Assembly: GCA_022225965.2 (NCBI GenBank)
Contig: JAKJXP020000091.1
Location: 62,001-126,000, forward strand
Direction of reading: 5' to 3'
From: Diatrype stigma
Taxonomy: Eukaryota > Ascomycota > Sordariomycetes > Xylariales > Diatrypaceae
Length of the DNA: 64,000 nt
Shown piece after piece: positions 34,466-46,186 of the stretch. The notes beneath the pieces are model-generated. The model made no database searches. It saw nothing but the letters and a program-made list of their open reading frames with translations, and was not told the origin of the DNA. Within the stretch, counting starts at the first letter, position 1; every line of letters starts with the position of its first letter. The position numbers and the translations under genes were made by a program.

Positions 34466-37400
34466 TGCGAGTTGATTAGGCACTGGCTTAGGAGCTTTTT
34501 GGTCGGGTCGAGCAGGTGTCGAATTGGTGAACCTCTCCTGTCAGTTGGATACGTGTGAGCTAAGCCGATGGATGTCTTGAGGCAACGATTATGAAGGTGC
34601 CCATCCTGTGCCTTATATACATCATCATATTATTAAGCATGCCCATTCAGAGCCGTAAACATAGGTCGAAGGACATGGGGACTGTACATACTGGCCTAGC
34701 AGTAGGGTGAATAAGAGTGACATTCTGACAGTTACACATTGGGTCAATCGATAGATAGAATAACATTGTGAATAATTCATCCAAACTGATACCGATTCAA
34801 CATGAAATATACACCTAGTAGTTAAGAAGATGGCAATGCGAATCACTCCGCTCATCAATGATGAATTGGCATATAAAGATCGTCTTGGGATGTTTAATCG
34901 GCCTTCAGAATCGCCAACATCAAATCCATTGTCTTGGGTGAATCAGGGCGAGTATATCCACTGCGTGTAACGTCATTATTGAGTATAAATGAGATCCTTG
35001 TGCCCAAGACCGTATTAAGTTCGTGTAATGCGCCTGGAAGTCGACCGTCCGAACTATGAGTCAGAGGGGTAACCCACGGATGATAAATCTTCCAGTGGAT
35101 CTTTTTGAATGTGAAGTTTGGACCTTGAATCATCGCGGAGTATATTGGATCAATTCAAGGAGGGCCTTCAATTATGCCGAGAAATTGGGAGGCGGCTACT
35201 TAGGGTTTCAGTCTTCGAATCTGTCGAGATCAACCTTTGCAATAAATCCCCTTTTGGCCTGATGGTAATATGATAGCATGCGAGTCTTGCAGCTTTTCCT
35301 GACAGAGCTCCATACTCCGTCAGAACATGGGAGTAGTTCACACAGGACCCATGCTTCCAGCTCCTTCTCACACTCATGTAAGTCTTGGTGACTTTGACTG
35401 TCTTCCCACACGCCGCAATTCTTTGCCACATGAAGTATGATTGTAGTCACATCCGCACCTGTTCGAGTAAAGAAGAACATTAGGGAATATGACCATAGAA
35501 CGTCATGTAGGTCTAGGTCTGTATATTCGAAGCAGCCATCCGTGATCCACGGCCGGAGTCGACACCATGCACCGTCCACATCATATGACGACAAGGGTGG
35601 TGTTTGCTGATGCCCCTTCTTATACAAGGTTCTGATGCGCGCAAGAAGAGCCGAGCTTGGTTATGTAGTATCCTCTATCTCTGAGGATTGCTATATAAGG
35701 GATATTGTAAGCAGCCATAACGTGTATGATATCAGTATGTGATATCATATATATATGAATCTGTGAATGCCAATGCTCTCTATCGGAGGATCCTATCTTC
35801 GTCATTGTTTCCTGCATGCTGTTTTGACACACTCTGACGCTTCGTTTGCTGTTTCATATTTTCTAATATAGATGCCAACGGTGTGGTTCATGGACGGCTA
35901 GATCAAGGAACCACATAAACTCTCAAGATCTTCATGACACCATGACAGACCGCGAAGCCAATTCTCTCGTACGAGCTCCCAAGCATATAGGTCCCTTCCA
36001 ACTGCCAGTTCAAAGGATATTTTTTTGGCTACGTGTATAGATACCCCCTTTTCCATAGAGGAGTGAATCCGAATAATTTGATCGCTAATGTGAAATTTGA
36101 AAATGTGAAACTGGAACAAAGAGAACGCCGTAACATGGAGCAAGGTCTGACAAACACGGGATTCTGACTAACATGGAAAATATGCGTGGGCTCTATCTTG
36201 ACGGCTCTATCTTGACTTCATAGGAAAGTGTCGTATTCGAAGAGATCGTCAAAATTTGATCCACACAACAAATTCCCAGGGTCCTGAAGTGTATACCGTA
36301 CAGCCAGTACGACGTTCTTGTTAGTAGTTCAAGTAGAACGCGTTTCGTATGACACAGACTAGACCTGACTTGATGCCCATTTCAGCATGTTTCGTTGCGG
36401 AGTGGATATATAAAGGGTGAAACAGACAGAGAAAAGGGGTAAAATGGATAATGCCAAGACCACCACCTCCCTATACAGGAATGTAAGCATGAAGTACCAA
36501 TGTACCTGCTCGTGGCAAGCCGTAACACAGCCCGAATGTTGCTTAGCGAGCGCCACAATTACCCACATTAAGGGTTGCCAGGAGCCCAATCACCAACCAG
36601 CTGGGGACCGGGGACCAGGGCCAGGACTCGGAAGGATTTGTGAGTCCTTGCGACTCAGCCAGGTTAGGTTCTTCCAACATGATTCCGGGTTCCTATTCTC
36701 TCCTTTCGGCGTTACTATCCAACATCACCTTGCATCACCACCCTCTCGTCGCACCTACCTAGGTATGTACGGGACAATGATGTACAGGGCGGGCGATGCC
36801 TGCAGGATTGTTATGTAATACCGAGATCCAACCTCTCACCTGCACCTGCACCTGAACCTGCACCTCTCACCCCTCACCTCTGTCCCGTCTTCAAGGTATC
36901 GCGTAACTTCCAGGTTGTAGCGGCATTGAAGCCCAAGCTTGCAATTTGCAGTATACGTCTTCAAGGTGATCCCCACAGTTAAAAACACTTAGAAGGTATG
37001 TAGGCGCGCTACCGCCAACATCCCTGGACCTGGGATATTTCGTACGCACGTAACCTGTACTTGGCAGCTTTGGGCGTCCTAGTTAGCGTCTTGGACTAAA
37101 CCAGCCTGATCTTAGACTTGTTCCATGTTCCATGGTTTTTAGGCCCGCTGCCGTCGTTTCTTCACGACCACCAAACATCGAACATCATAACTACTTCGTC
37201 CACAGTTCAGACGACCTACAGGCTACAGCCCCTCAATTTCCATTACTTTATTGTTTGACTCGTCCATTATACCCGGCTTGTTTTTCGCTGTCGCATACGT
37301 TTCCGCATTTTCTAGCCGACACTGCACTCTTGAATACATCCCCAGAACATACCCAGAACATACCCAGACCATAGCAAATACACTATTATTCGTCGTCATC

Positions 37401-37793
37401 ATCACAGCATCCACCTCACACATAGCCCTACGGCTGGCCTTACGCTACGCTACATCTTCTGGTTGGTTCCATACGACGAGATCAAAAATAGCCTCCATTG
37501 CCGCTTAGGTGTCGCTAGTTCTTGATTGTTACTATAACCCTAATAATAATTCAATTAAGACACGTTACGCGGGTGTTACTGCACTCTTAGCTAAGATAAG
37601 GATCTGATTATCCATAACCTCAGAGACGTCACCGTTGCGATCCTCGCTCGATTGATTCATTGCGCCATCACACAGAACACCTGGCACTTACTGCGCGTTC
37701 AGGTCCCTTGCATCTACGACCCTCGACATATTATACACAGGCCATAATGACTTGGTCTGCGCCTGTAACCCGGTAGGCAGACAGACTCAAGCT
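34466..37793. other. Gene-poor 3.3 kb
   Basis: No gene is called with confidence except a weak minus-strand frame (separate entry). There is a run of CACCTGCACCTG-type short repeats at about 36838-36872. The left side is A+T-rich. Confidence 0.45.
35208..35627 (-). CDS. Doubtful orphan frame, 139 codons
   Basis: The frame starts MYKKGHQQTPP and contains WITDGCFEYTDLDLHDVLWSY and a Cys/Trp/Glu-rich second half. I recognise no family. A further minus-strand frame (35133-34894) follows within 75 bases, but I see no good donor to join them. It may be a relic of a larger gene or a chance frame. Confidence 0.2.
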   Translation of the reverse strand: MYKKGHQQTPPLSSYDVDGAWCRLRPWITDGCFEYTDLDLHDVLWSYSLMFFFTRTGADVTTIILHVAKNCGVWEDSQSHQDLHECEKELEAWVLCELLPCSDGVWSSVRKSCKTRMLSYYHQAKRGFIAKVDLDRFED

Positions 37794-40700
37794 ATGGATA
37801 TGCTGTCGCATCTGCGCTTCCACAGGCGGGCCCCGTCCAACCCTACCTCTCCCATACCGCCCGACTCGAGTCCGTGGGATACGGCACCTATCCAACCAGC
37901 ACAGCTAGTCCCCGAGGATAGCATACCTGCTCCAGAAATCCGCCCGCGATCGGTCAACTCTGCACCCTATGCCCACGGTCATGGACAGCCGCCGCTCGCT
38001 CCCCCGGTACACTCGCCACCTCCCCCACCGCAGCTGCAGCCGCCGTCGTCTCTGCCTCACCAACAACATCAGCAGCAGCAGCCCCCTACGCTTCCACCCA
38101 TAGCCAGGGTGACATCGGGACTCTCGGAATTTTCCATTGATTACGAAGACGTTTCCGTCGAACTGAAACAATCACGATCCCAACCGTCACCACTGTCGAC
38201 TCAGCAGGAGCAGCGACAGCAGCCATCGCAGCCGCATCCGCAGCCGCAACAGCAGCCGCAGCAACCAGCACAGCAGCGCGAAGAACCGCCTAAGCCGCTT
38301 ACCCGATCACCCTATAATGAACAATCAGGCTTCATCGGCGGACTGGCGTTAGAGAAGTACCGTCGAGAGCAAGAGGCCTTGCTGATGACCGGCGCGAATA
38401 GAGATGACGGTTACGTCTCAGATCATCAGTCACGTCGGTCAAGCCAGGTCGGTAGGCCGCCACCACCTGCCAGACCTATCAAAGCAGCTTCCTCTTTCAT
38501 TCCACCCGGCCATACTCAACGTATGTCTACGTCATGTAAACGGCCGTCAGGTGTAAGGATGGGCTCCGAACCTCAAGGCCAGCCTGTTCAGGTTCCGTCT
38601 CAAGAGCCTCCACGGGGGAAGAAAGGTTTACCCTTCTTGAAAAATCCCATGTCAACCTTGCTATTGCGGAGGAAGTCGAGTCAAAACATAGTACCTGATC
38701 TCTCCCTTTCGTTACGAAGCGAACCGGAAGAACCCACTTATGACCCTAGGATTCGAGGTACTCGGGTACATGACTTCAGTGCACCGAGACCGAGGAAGCC
38801 AGTACGCACACAAGATGGATCCCAAACGACGACTGAGAAGCCAGGCCGGGATACAGTACCAAGCGTGTCTTCTACGGAACCCACTTCAGCTGCATCGGAT
38901 GCACCACCTGCACCACCTGCACCACCCCCTAAAGATGATCGTGTTCTTTTTAAGAGAGCATCATCTTCAGGGAAATCCCAAGAAACTTCTGCAGATGCCG
39001 GCTTGACTCACCAAAAATCACAAGCCGTTCCAAGTCGCCAACCTACGACATTTTCGGAAAAGAGACGTAGTATCATTAGTGCTCGAAGAAAGAGTTCTAT
39101 TCCAGCGTCCCTGGTTTCCATGTCCCGCAATACATCTGGCTCATCTAGTAAAGGCATATTCTCTTCGATACCGAAACACATGAAGAGTACATCGTCTCGG
39201 TTTAGCTTTGACATGGTTGGCGCCGCAAAACAGGAGAAGCTGCTAGAGGAGCGGCATCGCCAAAGACAACAGGATAAGCAAGTAGATGAAGAAGATGATT
39301 ACTTCCAGCGTGACTCACGCTATGATGATTTTGACGACGAGGGGTTTGATTATGATGCCATGGATTACGACGATGGTTTGGAGGAAAAGATCCCTGGGGT
39401 TAATGCCGACTATGAGGAAGAAGAGTTTGAGGTAGCTGACGATCCTGATAATGACCAGGAGAATTTTGCTGGCTTCGTCTTTCAGAGGTCGGACCCCACA
39501 ACCACATTGACGACTCCTCGTAGTGGTGGACTTCTACCTAACCCGGGAGAAGCGGATGGCGATGTAATAGGGTGTGCAGGAACAGGAACAGGGGAGACAA
39601 CGGGTTTGCAGCCGGATGATCAGACTCCAACGGGGGGCGCGTGTATCCCAGCACCGTTGAGATCTCCGAGGATATCAACTGGTTTGGGGATTCAGGGCTT
39701 GGAGACGGAGAACGAGCCTACCCAGCCCGCTGAAACACCCCCTCCAGCTGAGAAGGTCCTCAATAAACAAGATGAGCTCTACTTCGACGATGGTTTAATC
39801 CATGAATTCGACGGCGAGGGAGACGGCTCAGCTTTTGACGAGTCGATTTTTGATCTCGATGATACGGATCAGTATGGGCGACCTATCCCTGGGATGTTTG
39901 CTAGCGTTCTCTCGCAGAGGAATGCCGCTGCTGCTCAAGAGGAAAAGAAACGAGAATCCGACCAAACATCGAGATTATCACAACAGTCAGCAGCGTCCCA
40001 GTCTACAGCTCACACATCGTTGAGTGTCGAGCAGCAACCAAAAGCGGACCCCAACATCCAGGAGGAGACCAAGTCCGATGAAAGTCCTCAACCCAAACCT
40101 GATCCCCAACATGAGCCCCACCCTGAGCCCCAACCTACGAGCTGGACCGACAGTACGCAAGATAACATAGCGGTATATCAGGCTGCCCTGGCAGCAGCAG
40201 CTCACCAGGCTGCTGCTTCTGGGAAATTTCGAAGGGACTCCGACCCGGCAGCGCCGGCAGATCTAACGGTCACCAGTCCGACGACCGCTGGCTCCGAACA
40301 TTCCGACCCTCGTAATGAGAACACCTTGGATGGTTACGAAGATGACGATGGTGGGTATACATCCGCAGGTCTAGACGATTACGAGCTGGATGATGACGCG
40401 ATCATCGCCGAGATCAACGCCAGCGCGTTGGCCAATGATACGGATGGATGGTATGGACAAGAGTTCGGGTTTTATTCTGCACCACTACCCCAACCCCATG
40501 CTTCAACTGTTCTCAGCGAGAAGAATCTTTTCCAGTATTCCCATGGTGGATATTTTGGACCGAGTGGCGTCAACCGTACAGCATCTGGACGGGTCGTGTC
40601 ACGTGAGCCTAACTTAACCCCAATCACAGAGCGTTCCGAATATTCGAACCGGAATTCCCTGATGAGTCTTATGCCTTCGACCTCGAACAATGCAGCTCCA

Positions 40701-41552
40701 CTACAGAGTCCTGGACTAGCTCAACTCGCTATGATGAATGATGAAGATAACATGTCCCTTTCTGCCCTAATGCGGTTCCGCACCAAAGCCTGGGGAGGAT
40801 CACAGGTATCGCTTCCAAGCTCCCGAGATGGGTCGCCGTATGACCGCAATGGAGCCACCAGCCCCTTAGAGCATGAAACCTCCCACGGCCGCAAAAATTC
40901 GAGCTTTTCTCTCTGGAGTCAGGATTCAGGTGCTGGAAGTGGTTCAGGAAGCCCGACGCTTACCATGTCTACGTCCATGCCTAACATCTCCACCAACTCA
41001 AATCCGCTAAGTTCTTCGATCTCACCAAACTCCAACCCTTCGAGCTCGGCAAGCCCACCACCTCTTGGAGGACTTGGTATGCCAGCACCGGTGTATTCCC
41101 CGCCTCCGCCGCCCTCTCAACACTCGCACTCAAACACCTTATCGTCAACGTGTCCACCCGTGTTCGAGGACGAGGAAACAGACGACATCGTCGTGGTAGG
41201 CCAGCCCACCCCCAGAAGAGGATTGATCAGCAAATTTAACTCGATGGCGCCGTCCTCCAGCAACAGCAGGAAACTGCCACCGCCACCACTCACAGCGAAA
41301 AGCGATAATGATAATAAGCCTAGTGCTCATGATGGCGACGATGACGATAGCGCGACGCCGACGGATCCGAGGAAGGGGGACGTGAAACGTTCAGGTATGG
41401 GACACAGACACAGGAGTAGTGCCGACAGCATCTCCTACATGAAGGAGGAAGATAGCGGCGAGACACGCTGGGTCATCGAACGTAGGCGCACAGCTGACTC
41501 GGGTGAGATCGAGGTGCTCCGCCGCGAGGTCATCAACCAAGGTCGGATCTAG
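37794..41552 (+). CDS. Large disordered Pro/Ser/Gln-rich protein
   Basis: One open frame of 1252 residues from MDMLSHLRFHRR; an upstream ATG at 37747 is closed by a stop, so 37794 is preferred, though a spliced 5' exon is possible. The protein is nearly all low complexity: Pro/Gln tracts (80-180), basic Ser-rich stretches, an acidic Asp/Tyr block (about 500-560), and Ser/Asn-rich C-terminal third with poly-Pro. Islands that look conserved are SGFIGGLALEKYRREQEALL, DDGYVSDHQSRRSS, RFSFDMVGAAKQEKLLEE, NFAGFVFQRSDP, YFDDGLIHEFDGEG and ETRWVIERRRTADSGEIEVL. Proteins of this kind are conserved in Pezizomycotina without known function. Many R-x-x-S sites suggest phosphorylation. No catalytic domain is visible. 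Confidence 0.8.
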   Translation: MDMLSHLRFHRRAPSNPTSPIPPDSSPWDTAPIQPAQLVPEDSIPAPEIRPRSVNSAPYAHGHGQPPLAPPVHSPPPPPQLQPPSSLPHQQHQQQQPPTLPPIARVTSGLSEFSIDYEDVSVELKQSRSQPSPLSTQQEQRQQPSQPHPQPQQQPQQPAQQREEPPKPLTRSPYNEQSGFIGGLALEKYRREQEALLMTGANRDDGYVSDHQSRRSSQVGRPPPPARPIKAASSFIPPGHTQRMSTSCKRPSGVRMGSEPQGQPVQVPSQEPPRGKKGLPFLKNPMSTLLLRRKSSQNIVPDLSLSLRSEPEEPTYDPRIRGTRVHDFSAPRPRKPVRTQDGSQTTTEKPGRDTVPSVSSTEPTSAASDAPPAPPAPPPKDDRVLFKRASSSGKSQETSADAGLTHQKSQAVPSRQPTTFSEKRRSIISARRKSSIPASLVSMSRNTSGSSSKGIFSSIPKHMKSTSSRFSFDMVGAAKQEKLLEERHRQRQQDKQVDEEDDYFQRDSRYDDFDDEGFDYDAMDYDDGLEEKIPGVNADYEEEEFEVADDPDNDQENFAGFVFQRSDPTTTLTTPRSGGLLPNPGEADGDVIGCAGTGTGETTGLQPDDQTPTGGACIPAPLRSPRISTGLGIQGLETENEPTQPAETPPPAEKVLNKQDELYFDDGLIHEFDGEGDGSAFDESIFDLDDTDQYGRPIPGMFASVLSQRNAAAAQEEKKRESDQTSRLSQQSAASQSTAHTSLSVEQQPKADPNIQEETKSDESPQPKPDPQHEPHPEPQPTSWTDSTQDNIAVYQAALAAAAHQAAASGKFRRDSDPAAPADLTVTSPTTAGSEHSDPRNENTLDGYEDDDGGYTSAGLDDYELDDDAIIAEINASALANDTDGWYGQEFGFYSAPLPQPHASTVLSEKNLFQYSHGGYFGPSGVNRTASGRVVSREPNLTPITERSEYSNRNSLMSLMPSTSNNAAPLQSPGLAQLAMMNDEDNMSLSALMRFRTKAWGGSQVSLPSSRDGSPYDRNGATSPLEHETSHGRKNSSFSLWSQDSGAGSGSGSPTLTMSTSMPNISTNSNPLSSSISPNSNPSSSASPPPLGGLGMPAPVYSPPPPPSQHSHSNTLSSTCPPVFEDEETDDIVVVGQPTPRRGLISKFNSMAPSSSNSRKLPPPPLTAKSDNDNKPSAHDGDDDDSATPTDPRKGDVKRSGMGHRHRSSADSISYMKEEDSGETRWVIERRRTADSGEIEVLRREVINQGRI

Positions 41553-41781
41553 CAGAGTCTTCGGTGGTTTGCGTCGGCATCGGCATGGCATCGGCATCGG
41601 CCTCGGCCTGGCCCGGCAGCGGTCATACCATATGGAAGTCGAGACTGAGACTGTCACCACCACGACTACCACCTATGCTCGCGCGTAGCGGAAATCGGGT
41701 TCGACCTGCCCGATATAAGACAAGGGGAAATGACAAGGCATATTAAATGAGCAGCGTGCTACATTATCTTACCCCACTAAC

Positions 41782-41824
<43 letters not shown>

Positions 41825-42956
41825 TTGCGTGGGCTCATCTTCCTTCGGAGTTGGTTGAGGATAAGCCCCAGGTTGGTTTGGACTTCGAATGGCTAGAAAG
41901 GGATCAAGCGACTAGCTAATGCGAGCGAGCGAGCTGGCGCATCTATAGAAGCTAGGATACTGGAGTATAAAAGCGACCGGTGCTTTCCTTGGGGGCCGTG
42001 CCCACCTAACTACCTGCCCATCGACCCAGCTGTCGGTATAGGGGTTAGCCGGTATGGTGGCGTATCTGGATAAAAACGTATATATCGACAATATGCCTCT
42101 GCTCGCGACAAGACTGCTACCTCACGACGAGGTAAATATTTCTGTTCGTCCACGCTACACATAGTCACATACCTGTATATAATATATAATATTGACTGAA
42201 ACTACCCTCAGTTGGTATACTGTCGTGGTGTGCGTGCAGCTTTACATGGAGATGTATACATAGACCTAGAACCCTTTAAGCATAGGGACTGTCATGCACA
42301 TTGTACGATACGATGAGATGTCCTTCTTTCCTTGGGCGCCGGTGTTCGAAAAATCCAACAAATGCCCAAATAATAAGCGAACACAGGTGATAACCCTTGG
42401 TGACTTCTAGTTTGTAATGAAGGGAAGACGGGGAGGAAGTAATAAGGCTTGTAATAATATATGCAACGACATCTCTTCACATGTGGATTTATCTATGTAG
42501 TCGTCATTAGCTTTTATGTCCGATTTTCGGCGCGTGGGAGTAGAGAGATCGGTATGGGGTAGATCGGGGGAGGTGGAACATCAAGTACACTATTGAGCTA
42601 AAAAGATCCACCGAAATAAAGTGTACTGCATGTCAGATCTCACCTTGATATAAATATTAGGTCTTGATACTGACCTTCCTCGCATATTGAGTCACTCAAG
42701 GAGAAAGTGGGCATATCCGAAGATTATACCTTAGGGGTGTTCGTCGGATGGCTCAGGGCCCCTTCCTTGCTAACGAAGCCATAGGCTTATAAATCTACGA
42801 TACCCTGTTTCTCGATATATCACCGTCAGATGGTACATACATCTATTAACAAGGTTTCTCAACTGTATTGACCACTATAAGCCTACACTCTTGAAAACCA
42901 ATTCATCATCATCGTAAATGCTTAGACAGACAAAATCAAAAACCATGCATTTGAGC
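41553..42956. other. Intergenic with dinucleotide repeat
   Basis: It holds the 3' regions of the large disordered protein and of the minus-strand GST gene. A (CA)n tract runs straight into (TA)n at about 41785-41824. No gene is supported. Confidence 0.5.
41785..41824. repeat. (CA)n(TA)n microsatellite
   Basis: About 12 CA units are followed by about 8 TA units, 230 bases after the stop codon of the large disordered protein. Confidence 0.9.
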
Positions 42957-43973
42957 TTAGCTGGCTGTACCACCAATTTTATCCAGCACTTTAGGTTCGC
43001 CATCGATCTTCACCCAAATCGGGTCGCTCTTAAGCTTCATAAACCACGAGTGGATGTTGGGATGCGCCTCGGCCCATGTCTTCGTAAAGACCTACATAGG
43101 GGGGTTAGCCTCGGTGCTCGTATAACCTCGGTGGCCCAGTAAGCCTGGCAATAAGTAGCGGCTGGCTGTAGAGCTACCGGATGGAAGGAACTAGCTTGTT
43201 AAACTCACGAGCTGGTATCCTCTGGAGATGGCGGCAACCACGAACAGGTCGGCAAGGGTCAGCTGGTCGCCGACAAGATGGTCTTTGCCGGCTAGCGCCT
43301 TCTCGACGACGCTGACCATGCCCTCGCTGTTCTTCTCTGCCGCCGCGAGGATCTCGGGCGACGAGGGGGCCTTGCCTATGGCCGGGTTGATCCACGCCAT
43401 GATCGGTGGTAGCAGTTCGCTGTTGGCGAACGATGCCCATCTTTTGTTTCGGAGCGTCGTTAGCGATAGGTCATAAACTGTTTGGGCAGGCGATGGGCAC
43501 TTACTTTAATATTGTGGCTTCATCTTCTAATGTCGAACCTAGCAGTGTGGTGTTTGGGTTCTGCTTCGCGACTGAGAGAAGACATACATGGGTTAGATAT
43601 CGTCTGTCGGTAGCACGAGCTTTTGTCGACGGACTTACGGTATACGGCAACGGGGATGCACTCGAACAGGGTGAACCCGTTTGGCCGCTCTAACGCCGGC
43701 ACTTTCCCGGTGGGAAACTTGGACAGGAAGTCCGCACCGACACCCCCTTTGCTGGCGTTGACCTTGATGGGCCACGCTTCGACGAACTCCACATCGAGCC
43801 TTTTGTTTTGTTGGGCGAGTGTTAGACCGACTACGGACATGACGAACTTGGGAGCGCCGGTGGGCGCATCAAATCAGGGGTCCAAGGGACACATACTTGT
43901 TCAGCTGGGCGATGTAGAGGCACATCGTGGCCCGAGGGGCCTTGGGATACCAGTATAGCTTTCCGAAGCTCAT
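42957..43973 (-). CDS. eEF1B-gamma-type glutathione S-transferase (copy A)
   Basis: Five exons on the minus strand: 43973-43897, 43799-43639, 43571-43505, 43440-43209 and 43091-42957; 672 nt, 223 residues, all phases consistent. The thioredoxin-like half (MSFGKLYWYPKAPRATM, then TGKVPALE) and the helical half (WASFANSELLPP, LTLADLFVVAAISRGYQ) match the GST part of elongation factor 1B-gamma. The protein stops after this part, without the EF1G C-terminal domain, so it is a stand-alone GST of that subclass. Such enzymes often accompany metabolic clusters, conjugating or isomerising reactive intermediates. A paralogue lies 14 kb away (57649-58499). It shares the last two splice positions (SRGYQ-|VFTK region) but has two introns fewer. 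Confidence 0.87.
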
Positions 43974-44516
43974 TGTCACGGCGTGGGCTTAATTCGGATT
44001 CTCGGGGAGTTTTGTGGAGAAGGGGGTTGAGGAAAAGGGGGGGATGAGATAGTAACTTAGTAAGGCCTCTTGACTTGATTACAGAACTGCCAGACCATAG
44101 TTAGCACAGAACCCTCGCATTCCACCTGCGGACTATATACTCCTCCAACACGTTCCATCATCACGACACCTCGTTCATGGTTATTATTACTATTACTGTG
44201 ACTAATGCCTCGATCGGTCGATCCTGGGGAATCCCGGCGGAGCTCCCTTATCGGCGAAGTGCCCACTTTACTATCTCCCTGGGTGGAGGAGCTCTGGGCC
44301 CGTAAATGATAACTGCCGCCGATGTTCGCGGGTCGGTCCCCCCCTATAGGTACCCCTTTGTTCTATTAAGAGCCCGTCGACAGGGAACGGTTCGTCGTTG
44401 TCTCTCCCGTCACTGTTGCTGTTGTCATCGTCGTCTTTATTATCGTTTCTGTTATACCCCTAGGCGCAAAGAGAGGAAAAGCATACCTACAGCTTCACGT
44501 GTTCAAGATATCCGAG
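43974..44516. promoter_or_regulatory. Shared divergent promoter region
   Basis: A 543-bp gap separates the starts of GST copy A (minus) and the beta-hydroxyacid dehydrogenase (plus), so both promoters must lie here. I could not identify a specific operator. Confidence 0.5.
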
Positions 44517-45578
44517 ATGGCTGCAACTCAGGTGGGATGGATCGGTCTGGGATCCATGGGCATTGGCATGTCCAAGAACCTTCAGAAGTACCTGTCAAGC
44601 GTCTCTGCGCCGCCCTTAATCTATACCAACCGGACCTTGTCCCGCGGCGAGCCGCTGGATGCCTTAGGGGCTGTCTCTGCACAAACCGTCGGCGACGTGG
44701 CGAAGAAGTCCGAAATCATTTTCTCTTGTGTAAGTGGCCGTGGCGATGAGAAATTGCGACGTTGAGTGCTGATAATATCTCCAGGTCAGCAATGATGCGG
44801 TCCTGCAGCAGGTTGCCGACGAGATCATAGCGTCAGGGAGCGTGAGCGGCAAGGTGTATGTCGACTGCTCTACCGTCCACCCAGACACTTCAGTGGCGGT
44901 CGCCAAGAAGATATCTGAAGCGGGTGCGGAGTTCGTTGCAGGTACGTGTGCCAACTACTCCATATAGAAGAATTGGGCGCTAACGCCTCCACCAAAGCAC
45001 CTGTGTTCGGTGCAGCCCCCATGGCCGAGGCGGGCAAGCTCATCTTCGTCACGGCCGGCCCCGCCACAGCCACGGCCAAGATCGCGCCGTACCTGAGCGG
45101 GGTGATGGGGCGGTCGGTGATCGACATGGGCGCCGAGGTGTCGAAGTCGAGCCTGCTGAAGATCGCGGGCAACATCTGCGTGGTGTCCTTCATGGAGGTC
45201 ATCTCGGAGGCGCACGTGTTCGCCGAGAAGACCGGGCTGGGGTCCGCCATCCTCGAGCAGATGCTGGGCGACATGTTCGGCCCCGTGGTCGAGAGCTACT
45301 CGAAGCGGCTGACGACGGGCGCCTACGCGCCCGCGCCCGACGGCAAGGCCGGCTTCGACGTCGCGCTCGCCATCAAGGACGCCCGGCACGCCCTGAACTG
45401 CGCCGAGGCGGCCGGGACCAAGCTCGAGGTCAGCCAGGTCGCGCTCAAGAACATGGAGAAGGCGCAGTCGCTGGTGCCGGATAGGCCGCTGGATAGTAGC
45501 TCGATGTATGGTACCATAAGGTCGGAGGCGGGCCTGGACTTCTTCACGGATCTCTGCAAGAAGCGCGATAGCACATAG
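44517..45578 (+). CDS. Beta-hydroxyacid dehydrogenase (6PGDH/HIBADH superfamily)
   Basis: An NAD(P)-dependent oxidation of a 3-hydroxyacid, or reduction of a semialdehyde. Exons are 44517-44729, 44785-44941 and 44998-45578 (316 residues). The Rossmann motif is GWIGLGSMGIGMSKNL near the start. VYVDCSTVHPDTS corresponds to the substrate motif. APVFGAAPMAEAGKL follows where family members have DAPVSGG. The catalytic Lys is K178 in the K-x3-N motif KIAGN. Start 44517 is chosen because the Rossmann strand follows within 8 residues. The substrate cannot be named; 3-hydroxyisobutyrate, tartronate semialdehyde or an L-threonate-type acid are possible. It is transcribed away from GST copy A. Confidence 0.87.
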
Positions 45579-46186
45579 CATAACCTAATCATTAAACTTC
45601 TGAATTACACCCAGGAATTTCTCGACGATAAATCGAAGCAAGCATGTTCAGTGTAATCAATTTATGCACGACAAGCCGCGATGTCCTAACCGGGAAGGGC
45701 TTCCGAAACTAACATTGGTATGAGGTATGATCGCGTCTGTAAACTCATATTACCTCGAGGATTGAGGCTCCTAGGTCATAATGCAAGTGACCAATACAAC
45801 AACGATGTGACTGGACATATAACCGTCACTGATGTTCTTATTTCATGCAGAGGGACCCATAGAGATGGCGACGGGGTGAGACGCGAAGACGTGGCAAAGC
45901 AGGACTCCTTCAAACCAGCTAGGTATCTGGTAAAGCCGGGGGTTGTCAGCTTTACTTGTTCTGCGAGGGGGAGAACGATGTCCAGGAGGAACAATTAGGC
46001 ATTATGTTCCAACTAGATGATCAAATACAACAAGCGACGGGGCTGATTCTTATATAAACACCTTGTACACAGCCATTCAGCAATCTGTTTACCCCTAAAT
46101 GAAGGAATCCTTCTAAGTTGCCCATCCATAACCATAAACAAGCCCCTGAACCGTATTTAGGGGCGTGGGTAAATTAGTGCTCAACA
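45579..46186. other. Convergent intergenic region
   Basis: 3' ends of the dehydrogenase (plus) and the transporter (minus). No gene is seen. Confidence 0.5.
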